DNA of 64,000 nucleotides from Steinernema hermaphroditum (Eukaryota > Nematoda > Chromadorea > Rhabditida > Steinernematidae): contig CM059621.1 in NCBI GenBank assembly GCA_030435675.1, forward strand, positions 4,960,001 through 5,024,000, in the 5' to 3' direction. Position numbers and translations under genes: made by a program. Under the pieces are notes generated by a model. That model was not told the DNA's origin, made no database searches, and saw only the letters and a list, made by a program, of their open reading frames with translations. Positions within the stretch are counted from its first letter, which is position 1, and every line of letters begins with the position of its first letter. This document shows positions 36,101 through 48,680 of this stretch, in pieces.

Positions 36101-37870
36101 GGATGTGACGCATTTTGTGTTTCATTCAATGTTGCTTCTCCATGTTCACCCCGATCGATTGCTTTTAAACAGGCTTGCTTCAGTTTCGGCGTAGCGCACA
36201 CAGCCTTTTCTTGGACGGCACCATTTTTGACATTTTCTGGAGCAATCTGACAGTGCGATACCGTTCAAACCGCTTTCTTTTTCGCCACACAGGCTTAATG
36301 TGTTCTTTGATATGAAATAAATCTCTACTGTCTCCTGCAATCTCTTCATTTTGGGACAATCAGATTTCAACTTGTGCGTTGTTCGATCATTTTGTCGAGC
36401 AACTAAGTGGTTGTTGTGGCCCGGTGCTTCTTGAAGAAGGCCCTATCCCCAAAATGTGTTTGTTTGGGTTATGCATTTCGAAATTCCAGAGAACCTATTG
36501 CATTGCAGTGGTCGCTGATCTATGTCCCTTCCAAGCGTCTTTGTCGAAAACAAATTTAGCCTTTGGCTGCCCATCATCGTATCGATTAAGTGAAAGTTTC
36601 CCATATGACATTGTTCAAGATAGAACTCAAAAAGTCTGAATCGAGGACGTGGGCGATGATGAGATTTCCCGTCTATTATTCTGACATTTTGTGCTCTTTT
36701 CAAAGAGAACAAAGGTCCAAATGCTTTCGGAGCGTCACGAAAGCTAGCAGCAACAGCGAAAGCTAGAGATCATTCTGCGTCTTTATCAGAATAAGCGCAT
36801 CTCAATTAGTAAGTCCCCTATGTATAAACGGAGAACCGCGGGTTGGTCTGTGTGCTTCGTCGTCCGCATAGAAAAGACAACCACAAAAGAAAACGAGATC
36901 GAAGGGGAAGCAAAACCTACAACGACGGATTATAAATCAAGCATGTTCGCAATAAGCTACAAAGACAGACGAAATTGCACCATCCAATGTCACTATGTGT
37001 GTAAGGATGGGCCTTTCTTTATAGTTGTTGCGGGATTTCTAGACTATTTTCTGAATAACGGTGCAAATTCGCGCACAACCGTAGTTATGGAACGACTTCC
37101 CGGAGTTAAAATGAACAAAAACAGAAAACGAGTTGAAGTTTTTAAAATATATTCGCCTACCTTCAACAACAATCTTAATTCAAAAGCCAGGTGCGGTCAA
37201 AAACAAAAGTGCATTTAAGTAGGTATTCCAACAGAGTTCTGTAGTTCTGTAGAAGGCAAATACCTGCTTCAAGGGCGTTAGGTTCCTTTTGATTCACAGG
37301 GATATCGTTGGAAGGCCCCAAGAACATCTTCAATGACTTATATAAAGTCTACGAGGTTGGTGATGTTTTAAGAAAACAGGGCTTTCCGGTTGTATATGGA
37401 CACGCTATTATTTCGCAGGTGCTGAGTAAATATATGCGCTATTAGAGTACAAAAGGCCCCATTACTCATCATAGGTCAAGATGTCTCAAAATTTTGGATG
37501 AGTAGTGCGATCAAGAAATCAGCAAAAGAACATCGAAGTACGATTATTCGAAATAGAAAGCCCAGCAGGACCATTCCTTGGGGTAGCTCGCGGGAGTTTG
37601 AGCACGAGCACTCTTCATGATACTTCACAAATCAAGCAGGTTAACGTTAAGAAGTGCCGGCTAGGTAATCAAGAAGAACAATAGTTCGAGCTTTTCCAAA
37701 CGTCATTCACCAAAGAAAACGAAAATAAAGGAGCCCGTCCGAACTCCTGAACCTCTGAGCCACCTTTGCCACATTACCGCGCGCACCTTAACGACACACA
37801 AAGGAAACATCGCAATCTCCAAACACACAGAACTGTGAACCACTTGACCTTCGCGAGGAGTTCGTTGCCG
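33161..37870. other. Intergenic or unrecognised genes
   Basis: No supported gene. Open frames at 33541-33858, 36056-36712 and 36820-37218 were inspected and lack motifs, good splice context or convincing composition. 33770-33850 has a local imperfect repeat of 'ggatatgggaaa'. Confidence 0.4.
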
Positions 37871-38044
37871 TCATAGGCGCACCATCAGAGGCGGAAGAAC
37901 TGGTCTCCCGTTGACTGTTCCATTGGGACACAACGCGAAGTTGGCCGCCTTGGGCAAACAGACGCCCTCGCAAATGGCACACCGCAAAAAGCTGCTTGTT
38001 CTCGCGAGAGGTGACAAGCAAAAAGACGAAAAAGCGCCGATCAT
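37871..38044 (-). CDS. Small cysteine-containing ORF, candidate secreted peptide
   Basis: 57 codons. A hydrophobic, serine-rich N-terminus could act as a signal peptide (starts MIGAFSSFCL). It is followed by CAICEGVC and a C-P-N-G segment, then ends PLMVRL. Cysteine spacing C-x2-C-x3-C-x10-C looks protein-like, but there is no known family match by eye, no intron test and no transcript evidence. It may equally be one exon of a longer gene or chance. Confidence 0.2.
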   Translation of the reverse strand: MIGAFSSFCLSPLARTSSFLRCAICEGVCLPKAANFALCPNGTVNGRPVLPPLMVRL

Positions 38045-41000
38045 TGGGTTGTTTCATACCTATTCCACGTGACTGGACTGCGGAGGGGGGAGGAGTGTAG
38101 ATCCACTTCAGACAAAGCATGATAACCCATTCGAATATCTTAAAGGGTTTTAAAGAGTAATGATATCTGTCGACTGATGCTGAAGAATTTGGTCTTCATG
38201 GGCATTTATAAAGTTGACTCAATTTACTTTTTCCGTAAACATGGACGTATGAATTTCCGCAAAAAAATGACGAGAAAGACAAACAACCTTGATGGTGAGT
38301 CATTGATGTCTCTTTCCATCTCTGGTACTATGTCGGAAATGACTAATGGGATCTTAGCCAGTGACATCATGCCGAGTCCGTCAGTGCCCGGCACACCAAA
38401 TGTGAATCCAATCGGACCCCTTTAGTGAATCGAGTCCTCAACGACGCGACCTGACCTGACTCAACTAACCTTGGAGAGTCCGAATAGGCTCGACCTCCGG
38501 TTAATTTGTCTTAACAAGTGTTTTTTTTTCATTGATGACTAAATAATGATAAGTGACGGACATCGGGAGAAGGACAGGACGAGTAGACATCCAATTATGA
38601 TTCATCGGGGTGCGATCGCAAATAAAGCGAAGTAAATGATAAGGCCTTTGGGATGCAACTTAGAACTCAATGTAACTGTTGTCTCTTCCAATATGATTCT
38701 TTTATGCGCAAAATGAATGTACACCACTGGTAAACAAAAAAATCAAAACGGTTTTGAGATTTTGTTTCAGCCTCTATATGGGCAGCAAAGAACTCAGTTT
38801 CCTCAGAAAACACCGATTTCTGTTTCCCGAGTACCGAAATTCTGGTACAGCCAATCTAATTCTTTGAAAGGTGGATCTTTTGAACGCCAACGATACGCGG
38901 AGGGCATTATTCGTGGAGAAGTTTATCTGGGCCGCCCGGTAGATAGATTTCTGCTCGAGTAAAAATAAAACAAAAAATTGGTCTAGCCCTTGGCAATCAA
39001 AGAAGTCGCTTAGCATTCACGTCATTTGAGGGGGAAGGACTTCAGGAGTGTGTATCATTGAAGTGTTTATTTACTTTTGCAAGGGCAGAATTCCGAGGGT
39101 GTTTGTGTTTACAGGATCGCTTACTTTTTGTTTGTTTAACATTTCTGCTTCTCCTCGACTTGCACGTTGCAGAGAATAATGTCAACAATTGCTGTTTTAT
39201 GCTGTTATACTAATCAGGCAATTTACTTTTAACGGTCCCACAATCAAGATGATTAAAAAATGATACGATTGATTGTACATTTCTTGAACACAAGCAATCG
39301 GGAAGTGCAAGGCGGAAGAGCAAGAAAAGCGTGGGAGTGATGCGCTGTGTAAAGCGATCTTGTGACACGTGCGTTGTTAGCGGCGAGCAAAGAACAACTG
39401 AATATTTTTTGCTCAGCTTGTGTAAAACGTTTGTTATGGGCACAATTACAAGAGGAAAACGCAAAAGGGTCATTCAAAAGATTTCCGTTGTGTTGATAGG
39501 TATAAATTAAAAGCGGCAAATAAACCTTATTTAACTTGGTCCAGAACCTTTTTACGGCACTATACAGGGCGGTTTGCAGGGTGTTTAGAAGAAGAGAGCA
39601 TAGAAGCATTATTCTAAAGGGAGGCATTTAGAAGTAAAGTTGTACTTTTAACTCATTTTAAAGTAAACTCAAACGGCCACATGAAACGATAAACATAAGG
39701 TTATTATCGATCATTCATGTAATTAGATGTGATGTGTATATGTAGAATCAGTTTTAGCTGCTCGAAATTCCGAGGATCGTGCGACATGTTCAAAATAACC
39801 TGAATAATTACAGTTTTCATATTATGTTACGATAATCAATAGTCTATGTGATACTCTGTGATTCTCAGTGTGTTGTATAAAGATAGGGCCACCCAGTTTT
39901 TTTCACGATTTTGAGGAACCTATGTCCTGAGTGGAATCCTTTGGCCAGTACGTGAAAGAACAACTCTTGCTGCCTAGGGTTATGTAAGGTCTTATTGATA
40001 AGGAGTCTGCCTAGTCTCTAGCTGTAAAATAGTAAAATAAGCCCCTTTACAGCCTTACAGTGAGCTTTACACATAAAAAATAGAGCTGCAAGAAAGCAAG
40101 CAAACGAACACATCACTCGAGAACGCTACCGCTCAAAATCACATGTTAGCACAAAGTCAAAGACCATTGTAACATCACCGGAGCCCCAGCACAGAAGAAG
40201 GGACGCGTCGAACCGGCCTCTCGAGTCCGTCATAAGGCAAACATTGCAAATTCCGCGGCTGCGGAGCCTATCGCCGGCGTAGCTCCCACAATCCATGCGG
40301 TGTCCACTGTCCGCGATCGGCGTTCCATTCGGCCGCGGCTGCAGGCATAACATTACACACTTGGCAACTTTGCTCCCACAAAAGCGCGACCAGAAATCCG
40401 AGCCGATTCGAATGGAAAGCGGCGAAGCGGGAGCCGGCCGCTCGGAAAGGTGCTGAGGACACTGACTAACTGGTTGAGGCGTCAGAGGAGAGCCACAAGT
40501 CAGACGTCCTTGAAATGGAGGTGGGAATTTGGAAGGCGCGTGAAAACAAAATAATTTAATAATCGGACGACTGAGTGGATGTTGCGAAACAGTGCGTCTG
40601 TTCCCACGGCGGATTCGGCGGTGATGATCTGGCGGTGCCGTCCGCGCTGATTCGGCAAAAGGGTGATTCAGACTTCCCGTCTGAGCCTGCCTGATGATTC
40701 GGCCCGGCGGAGAGGAAGAAAGCCAACGGGAAAACGAGGAATCGATCCGCGTTCAGTGTTAGTTCTCTGTTTTTTTTGCTCAGAACCAAAAAGGGGCCAA
40801 ACAAATTGACTCGACTGGGGATGACAACATGAAAATTTGAGATTTATGGCAAAGGGGACCGCTTAGTCTCTTTGTTGGACGTTACTGGTAAGATCTAACT
40901 TACAAGGGGTATAAGTTGTGCTAAGCCACAAGGTTTTTTCATTAAGCCTTCGAAAGTAGAGTTCTAGGCGACACGGGCGTACATCATAAAACCACACCGC

Positions 41001-41870
41001 CATCCTGAGGTCACCTTCATATAACCGTTTAAATTTTTCACGCACTTCCATAGCAACTAATTAACATGCAAAGGAAAACATGGATTTCGCCTGCACTTTC
41101 CGCCACTCTTTCTTTGCCTTTCGCCGGGCTACTGGCCTCCAGAAACTTGGTTACTTCATGGTAACAAGAGACAAACCACTTTTCGCCAAAATATACAATA
41201 CGGACCCTCCGATACACGATTTCCGCAAGCCAAAGATTGGTCATTCTAAGATCAGGTAAAATGCAAAAAAAGAGAAGGTCACCTGCATCATTTGCAATTT
41301 TCAAAAACATAACCTCAGCAGGCGGAAATAAAACATATTAGCCATTGGTGAAGTATATGACGTGTTTCTGCCTAATTAATTTGTCTTTTACGTGCACTGG
41401 ATCCAATTACCACTTGCAACCAAATCCCAAACGAAGCAAAGCTTGCAGTACACATTAATAATTAACTATTTCCGTCATCGTCATCGAAATCGCCGTCTAC
41501 TGAACTCCGAAATGCTTCGGCATAAAGCAGAATAAGTGGCATTGAAATGAAAGTCTAACTCGTTGGGGAACTCCGAAAATTAAGGTGAAAGATCTACAAG
41601 GTGACATAAAACTTTGGAAACACACTCAACGAGAAATATTTCATTGAAATTTTATTCAAATGAAGAAACCAAAAAACGTTTACTAATGAACAGTCAATGA
41701 CGAACAACATATCGACGATTCAGTTCGAACTGTAGTCCCTCGGCTACGATCGTTTTCCAGAAATTCCCGACGATTCTCACACAGGTGTTTCGCGAAGTAT
41801 GGTCTCTTCAGATAACCCTTCAGGTTGTCTCTTAAGTTCGCTTTTCATCCACGATACTCCAAACGAGTAC
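38045..41870. other. Intergenic or unrecognised genes
   Basis: No supported gene. 38308-38425 (plus) encodes a Ser/Pro-rich end (PSPSVPGTPNVNPIG) that could be a terminal exon. 40190-40480 is strongly G/C-rich with open frames on the minus strand (40126-40462). 40863-41310 has two overlapping minus frames of plausible composition. None could be spliced into a recognisable protein. Confidence 0.35.
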
Positions 41871-41889
41871 AAGCGACTGCGACCACATT

Positions 41890-42330
41890 TGTCGATTTTT
41901 CACGATTTCACGATTTCACGATTTTATTTCGCGAATCAAAGGCATTATGCCTTGCGCGACATCGAAAATAGACAAACAGAGGATGTCTGGAAGACGGCTT
42001 CATCCCTGGCGCGGCGTAGATGTCGAACCGGTGGTTGGCGGAGAACTTCATGGGGCTTCTGGGAATCGGCAAATCTTCGGATTCAGGAGCGGAACATCGT
42101 TTGCAGCACAGCGCACGCTTCTGTGCTCGAATCTGATGGTCCGTGGTCCGGGAGTTGCGTCTTCGATGGTGGTGGCGTCCTCAGAGCGTCGGCGACCTTC
42201 GGGATGACTTCTCACGTGGCCGGATTCTTGACGTCGGACATCTTGTTGTCAGCGGTGGTGGGACTACGACTTCCGGGTGTCCCAATTCCCTCTGGAAGTC
42301 GGGACACATTTGTCGGTGGACTCTTAACTG
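41890..42330 (-). mobile_element. R3 SINE-like retroposon, long copy
   Basis: In minus orientation: a G/C-rich body shared with 56760-57050, then GGTTCGACAT (resembling a Pol III B box), then the hairpin around AAGGCATAATGCCTT, then a tail of repeated ATCGTGAA units (41900-41925). Open frames on the plus strand here are shadows of the repeat. Confidence 0.65.
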
Positions 42331-42399
42331 CTAACACTAACTTTTGCACAAGAATCGGGAGGAAGGTCAAAGCAAGCACTATCCATCCACATTAACCCA

Positions 42400-43195
42400 T
42401 TTCACGAAGGAGGTAGTCACGCAAGCGGCCATGCAGATTCTGAAGTTTTTCAAACGTTGCTGAGCAAGGCATTCGAATGGACATCAGCTAAGTGCAGGGA
42501 ACGATAGCTGCTAAAACGACGTTCAAAAGAGGTGTTAAGTCAACATACGCAAAGTATAAGCAAACACACTTTCTAAGTGTCAAAGATTGCATTTCTAGTT
42601 TTCGAAAAATCCACAGTTGAATGGCAAATGTGTACACATACCATCACTAAAAGACGGTCAAGAAACAGTAAGAAATAATGGCACTGTCAATAGAAAGAAA
42701 ACAATGAAATACTTTCACGCCACCCTCGAGCCACTTTCTCCACACGAATACCTAGTGCGTTCTGCTTCCAGCAGGCGCGCGTCTCCAAGGCGCCCTAATG
42801 TTTTTCGGCGCTAAGCGAGAAGCCCCTCGCAGGCTCCATCGCCACGGGCGACGCCGTAAATGCCAATCAGCTGTATTGCTGACTGCGGCGGTGGCACTCA
42901 CCAATATGCGCGGGAAATTTTAATAGAGATTCGGCAGTTGCGATTTGAGAACGGAGGTGAAACAGCACTGCGACCAGCAGGCTAAGTGGTAGCGGTAAAA
43001 GATTCGGCTGAATTATACTGGGTTTCATGATTCATTCTTGAATCCTGGACAGGATTCCTTGTGCACACAAACTTTTTGCACTCGAAAGAACCGAATCACA
43101 CCGTAAACACTAATCTTCTTCAAACTTCGGCTGGAAAACACCCTAATAGTGAGATCAGTCCCATCAATGGAGAGATGAGTTTATACAGGTTAGGG
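42400..43195. other. Intergenic, nothing recognised
   Basis: No coding frame or repeat match that I can support. Confidence 0.45.
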
Positions 43196-43199
43196 TAAA

Positions 43200-43465
43200 G
43201 ACGATGCAGCACAGCGGGCGAACTGGGGAAATCGTCGAAATGGCCAGAAGACTACGGAGTTTAAGAGAGGGTTCAGCTTCGTGTGGCGGAACTGACGAAA
43301 CCAGCCGAACGGCCTGATCGAGCTACGGCTGCGTGGTGCTCCAGGGATCCGGAGCGATCATTGCAGGCAACATGAAAGGCCGAGATCGATTGCTCACTTA
43401 TTTCATTCACCAAACTTAAAAGAGCGCTACAGGACGACCCGACCGATCCCTGGGGGCACAAATGC
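43200..43465 (-). repeat. R2 SINE-like fragment (5' part)
   Basis: In minus orientation it starts with the R2 5' end (TGTGCCCCCAGGGATCGGTC) and continues into diverged R2 sequence. The 3' hairpin and tail are missing. Confidence 0.55.
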
Positions 43466-43469
43466 AAGT

Positions 43470-45050
43470 CACCGACGATACTGCATCTCGACTTTAGCAT
43501 ATTAGGGGTAAGACTACCACCACCTACTCATTATAAAGAGAAAGCGTTTGAATTCCAGTTTCACCAAAATTTTCCGAAGTGTGGGGTTCATTTAATAATA
43601 CCGTCCGCATAATGATTTTTGTTCCACATATGAGCTACCCTAAATTCCACAAAAATTGAAAGCGAAAGCGTGGAAAAGTTAGCTTAATAGCAACAGGAAA
43701 GATATCGATTGATTCCAGTACGTTCGAGAAAAGCTTCTCATTTGAGGCATTTCTTTAGAAAACACGAGGAACGCACATTGTGATCCCATCCCAAAATAAA
43801 TGGAATAGATTGAGAAGAAAATGTAAAGCTTGGTAAATTACACATCGTAACACCGCGTTGCGATTCGACACGCCACAAAGAACACGTCGGAAATCGACTT
43901 TCGGCGGAGAATTTGAATATGCGACCGTGACTCATCCCTCCTTTCGTCCATTCAGGGCACCACAAACAGCATTGATCGCAACAAAGCCTTTCTATACTTG
44001 TTTTCAGATCTACTTTCGGCAATCCGGGAAAAACAGCGTGAATATTTAGCATATCGATGCCCTCGTTCGTGCTGATTTTCCCCGCACAAGTTGCATAGGA
44101 TCCATTCCGGTGCAAAAAAGGAGCTTATCTCCGATGAGCTTCACTGTCTGTATGCTTTAAACGAGCATATAAAAATCTTAATTCCGGCTGTTAATGATGA
44201 CTTGTTTACAAAACACCCGGTGTCTTTGTGGACTCATCGAAAACGGCTGTGGTTTGTGACTGAACACTGTGCACTTCCCTGATGTTTTCACTTTTCTAAA
44301 ACCAAACATCACAGGTCGTTCTTGTTGTTTGTCTTATGTAGGTTAATATCTGTGAGAACTGTTAAAGTCGGGTCAGCCGGGCTGTTCATGTGTGGCAGAG
44401 AAGCACTACTAACACAGAATTAAGATGATTATTTCATATTTTTCACATTTGTTTTCCTTATGAACGAAACCGACAATGGAACTACCACTTTTCAGCGTTC
44501 TCAATCTGTGTGGACTCCCTCGTTGGGTACGAGACGTACATAGGCTCGAAGAGCGCCCAACTTGTTAACGAATATCACAAGATGGTGTAGAGAGTACACA
44601 CAGCTAAGGCGCTTGGCTGACACTTATGCATAGCGTGTATCGCGTGTGTAGAGTAAAGGACTGGCGCGCCCTGTATTGCCTCAGCATCACTACAGTGTGC
44701 TTTATGTCTGTGGTGTGTATCGGACATCACAAGTGTTATTGTCTTTTGCTGTGTCTCTTCAATTTTCGGTGAGAACTGTCATGTATAAGGTCATGCACTT
44801 GATCGCTACTTAACAACAAGTCGTGTGAAAACTTGCCAACAGTGAAAACATTTCATAGGTGCGTGGAAAACTCAACGTCCTGCCTGTGTGACTTTTGGAA
44901 ATAACATCATAGATCACTTCATGATGCACTCAGCCAGTGACCAGAGGGAGATTGGTGGGGACAATGTAATAAACTACGGTATTGCAAGATCATTGAAATG
45001 AATACTATCAGTATAAAATCGGGTATACCTTATCACAGAGACTTTGCTGA
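43470..45050. other. Intergenic or unrecognised
   Basis: An open frame at 43738-44115 (minus) is cysteine-containing but without a family pattern. Nothing else seen. Confidence 0.35.
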
Positions 45051-45059
45051 TTTTCCTTT

Positions 45060-45180
45060 GGATAACCGCGCCGGCGTGCGGTAAAAATGTCCAAAACCAA
45101 AATGGCCAATGGACAGAATGTCCAACGAAAAAATGTCCAATGTGCAAAATGTCCAAAATGGTCAAAATCCGCAAGTCCAC
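45060..45180. repeat. Short-period tandem repeat of a TTGGACATTTT-like unit
   Basis: On the minus strand the unit TTGGACATTTT recurs about six to seven times with variation, next to a G/C-rich GCACGCCGGCGCGG. This resembles the sub-terminal repeats of some DNA transposons. Confidence 0.55.
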
Positions 45181-45399
45181 CACGCAAGTGTCCATCTTTG
45201 GAAGCATCTGCGCAACCACCTGTGATGCAAAGGAATATCTGCTGTTTGCCCAATACAAAGTCTCACATTTTCTACTTCTAGCAGTCCCTAACAATCCGCG
45301 CCAGCCAATCCGAGGCTCCGGTTCAGTTAACTTCGCTATTCTTGATCGATGTCGAACGAATCTGTTGTTATCGTCGTGGAATGTCGCAGTGAAACGACA

Positions 45400-45756
45400 A
45401 AATATAGAAAAAAATTATCGTTCTGTTAATTGGAACGTTTCCAATTTGTTAAAGATGGCAGTCCATAAGGGGTCGCACCACTTAGACATCACCCATGGCT
45501 ACCATATACATGTAGGGATTGTAAAATTTGTATTATACAGTTTGGCAATACGGACCAAACAATAACACAATGCTATTGCAGGACGACGGGGCCTAACCTC
45601 AATTTTCCAAGATGACCTCTATGCCAGCCCTGTTCACCCTGTCTGACGGATAGCCTTTCCAAAACTGAGTTGCATAATTAAGTTGAGTGAAATTTGTACC
45701 ATTTTGAACAAAAATCTCGTTGAATGATGTACGTCATTCAATGTTCCAACCCAATA
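45400..45756 (+). repeat. R1 fragment (right part)
   Basis: Diverged R1 interior ('gtttccaatttgttaaag', 'agctaccat'-like) ending with the right terminus ATGTTCCAACCCAATA at 45756. Confidence 0.5.
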
Positions 45757-45853
45757 ACTTTCACCGTAGTCGTTGAATCCCGATAAGCGGGTATATACGG
45801 CTGTTTGAGGTTTGTATTCGGAAACAGGATGCCTTTCAAATAATGAATTTACG

Positions 45854-46093
45854 TTAAATAAGACTGGTGTCCGTTTCCGTTATGCCGTATATTTTATTCG
45901 CCGCCGTTTGAATGACTTCTTTGTCGAACTGACGATACAACACTCCGCTCATGATCACAGGTCCTGTCACCATAATATGAAACATTCTGATCCCTCTTGA
46001 ATTCTTGCTAGGCACATATGCCACAATCGTATCCCTGCACTTTGTGAAAGGCACTTCTTCCAAAGTCCGCCGCATTATAGTCGACGCGATTTT
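45854..46093 (-). CDS. Orphan terminal exon of a GNAT gene (alternative last exon or paralogue remnant)
   Basis: 240 bp from a valid acceptor (TTTCTAG) at 46094 to a stop at 45854, in phase 0. Length and phase are the same as the last exons of both neighbouring GNAT genes. Its protein begins KIASTIMRRTLEEVP, parallel to TIASTLFRQTLELVP of the gene just upstream, and ends with an ITETDTSLI tail like their ITEYDTNFV and VTDVHATFV. Only 64 bp separates it from the end of the upstream gene, and no other exons of its own are present. It could be spliced to exon 5 of that gene in place of exon 6, or be what is left of a third tandem copy. The frame is fully open. Confidence 0.7.
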   Translation of the reverse strand, partial: KIASTIMRRTLEEVPFTKCRDTIVAYVPSKNSRGIRMFHIMVTGPVIMSGVLYRQFDKEVIQTAANKIYGITETDTSLI

Positions 46094-46157
46094 CTAGAAA
46101 GAAATTCCTTGCGTACTACCACAAAACAACAATGCCTATATTTGATGAATCATGAAA

Positions 46158-47506
46158 TCACACAAAATTCGTGTCATATTCCGTGATGCTGAATACATTG
46201 CGGCTGGGTGAGTGAACAACATGCTTCGTAAACAGCCTAGGCATGCTCATCTCAATTTCGACTTTTCCATCGGCCATTTTAGAAAACATGTCCACCGCTT
46301 CTTCGTTATCATGTGGCAACAAAACCATAACCTCGGGCCTTTCATTCAGATGAGGCACAAGTTCAAGCGTTTGACGAAAAAGTGTGGATGCGATTGTCTA
46401 AAAAGCGAGCAAAAAAAGAAAAATGCGGACTGAAACCGAAACTTACGGGACTGTCAGCGTAAAACGGTCCGAGGACGACGTGATTTCCGTAGACTATGCG
46501 AGCGTTACAGAAGCCGATGACGTTATCGTTCGCGTCAATAGCAAACTGAAATCGAGGGTTCAAATTTCGTCTATCGTGTGGGGGCAAGCAGGTCTTTAAA
46601 AACGTCACTCTAACTGACCTTGTTGTATGATTCAGGCTGAGTAAGGAACTTCTTTAGAAACTTTGTTCTATGCACACCTCCACAAACATTCGTATCGTAT
46701 TCGTCGAGCTTCTCAAAGTTGACGTGGTTGAAATCGACGATATTAAACTTTGGATCGCTCTCTAGCCTCGTCAGGTCACAGTCCTTCGCCTGTGCCACCA
46801 TTACTTTCAGCTCCCACGGAGCGAACTTGTCGAAGCCACTGCGCTCGGCGTATTTTTGTGCCATATCAGGCGCTAAATTGTGAATATTCATCATTGAAGT
46901 GATGCGTAAGTCTACCTGCATTGAGGAACATATTGCTCTCCTTAGCTGTGATTGTGAGCTGTTCGAACAGTTTCCGACCGAGTCCCTCCGATCGATGATC
47001 AGGATGGGTGTAGTACATTCCTATGGTAAAAACCTGGGGACTTCCGTCGATGGATGGAAAGTCAGCACCGCATATACAAGCGGCTGCTTTGTCGGTGACT
47101 GGAAAAAGGAAATTATCTGAGATCTTGGTGATAGTCTTAACGTAGAAAGTCGGACTGAACTAGCTCGGAAGCTGCCTCTTTTAGGAGCTCGTGTAAAACT
47201 CATTGCTTGTCATAAGCTTGTGAGATAAACGCTCAGCACAATAAAATAGGATTCCATGGATTCAGTTAAGCTAATATCATGAACGCACCTTTATCCACAG
47301 CTACTAGTAACTTGAAGTGATTCCGGCCGTACCCATCGAGATAACTTTGATAGTCATGAAAGGACATTTTCCATTGCAGCTCGTCGTGGGTCTATATCCA
47401 TAATCGCCATAAAAGCCGAAAAACTCTCTCAACTTACCAACTGAACGACCTCGTTCCATCTCGCTTGAGGGGGATTCACCAATAGTTCGTACTTTTCAAA
47501 CAACAT
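46158..47506 (-). CDS. GNAT-family N-acetyltransferase (two-domain, nematode-type), gene A
   Basis: Predicted to transfer acetyl from acetyl-CoA to an unknown substrate. Six exons: 47506-47438, 47391-47289, 47098-46916, 46872-46619, 46545-46447, 46397-46158; 948 nt, 315 aa. The start MLFEKYELLVNPPQARW is the first Met, and the equivalent Met starts gene B. The GNAT core is encoded by exons 2-3, with FTIGMYYTHP followed by the acetyl-CoA pyrophosphate loop RSEGLG at about residues 93-98 (consensus Q/R-x-x-G-x-G/A). The C-terminal half (exons 4-6), with GFCNARIVYGNHVVLGPFYAD, resembles the Acetyltransf_18 (YitH-type) domain often paired with GNAT in nematodes. Intact. Tandem with gene B, same strand, 1.17 kb apart, so not an obvious operon. 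Physiological role unknown. Confidence 0.88.
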
Positions 47507-48680
47507 ACTCAAAGTGAAACGACGCTGTCTGCGCTGTCCTCACCCACCGACAAACGCGCTTTTCAATCAATAATGAAATGCGCAATGCCCACCAAGACTT
47601 ACACTAACGCCGCACGCCACAGAGTGAATAAATCGGTTGGCGCGTGCACTTTGAACAGCAGGTGAAAATGGTTCCCTTTTGACAGCTATTTTCGATATGT
47701 GCGTCAAGTGGCTTTGGCTCTATAGTGTTTTCAATGGGAAGAATAGCTTTTGTTTTTACGGAAACTATAATCATGTCGTCATGGTAAATGAAAAACAGCC
47801 TACGAATTCGCTACAATAGACTGCTCTGTCAACCCTGTTCTAGATATTTTGAACGTTCTGGCTATGTCATTAGCACAGTAACAAAGTTTTATTTGAAGTG
47901 TCTGTGCTTTCATATAAACGCCCTTCACCTTTATGTTGTTTACGAATGCTTCCGTCACGGCGACAAACCTTTCACGACCGTTTTAATAGTCATCCTTAAG
48001 CAAGACTATAGGTATGTAAGTTCTAAATAATTCTTGGTGGTACCTTACAAACAAAGCATCTTTCTACGCATCGCAAGCGTCTTGTACACACATTTTCGAC
48101 ACTAGCGAAATGTTTCGTCCAATAACGGTGACGATATGTTAACAGACGCAACCATTGCTTGAAGTAGCCAGCCTCCAACGTCAAAGTGAACCGCATGCAC
48201 GCGTTTCTTAAAATTTGTCACAATGCACACCAAGGTTTCAGAGTGACCTCGTCCCATGCTTCCTCAAGAGCGCTCTTCATAGATTCTGTGGTGGCGCGGC
48301 GTCTAAGGCAAGCCTTCTCCTCTTGAATCCCACAGATTAAGCTACGCATTGTAGGAGGATCCGGCGAAGTAGACGGTCAGATGTCCTTGAATCTGGGAAG
48401 TGCTTTTCGGCTTAGGGAAATTGGCCAAGATCTCTGCTTTATGCCTGACAGTAGATCTTTAGCACTTACACAACTCAATGAAAACTAAGGTAGTGACCGA
48501 TTGAAACAGCAAACTTTCTTTTTTTTCACCCGTTGCATTCGTATAAATGCAGTTGCCGGTGGATAGCTTAAATCATAAACACCTTTTCATCCGAAAATAC
48601 CTTGGGGAATCCAGAAAATGGTTTCAGAACGTTTGCATCAGTCTCTGTCTTACACTGAAATAGCTAGCTTTATTTAGTAT
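47507..48680. other. Spacer between the two GNAT genes
   Basis: No coding-like frame or known repeat. It holds the promoter region of gene A and the 3' flank of gene B. Confidence 0.5.

Noticed and set aside
40863..41310. Two overlapping minus frames of plausible composition as one gene
   Set aside because: No splice arrangement joins them sensibly and no motif is present.
41799..42395. 198-codon plus frame
   Set aside because: It is antisense to an R3 retroposon and has no motif.
45812..46000. 62-codon plus frame opposite the orphan GNAT exon
   Set aside because: Antisense shadow of a clearly homologous exon.
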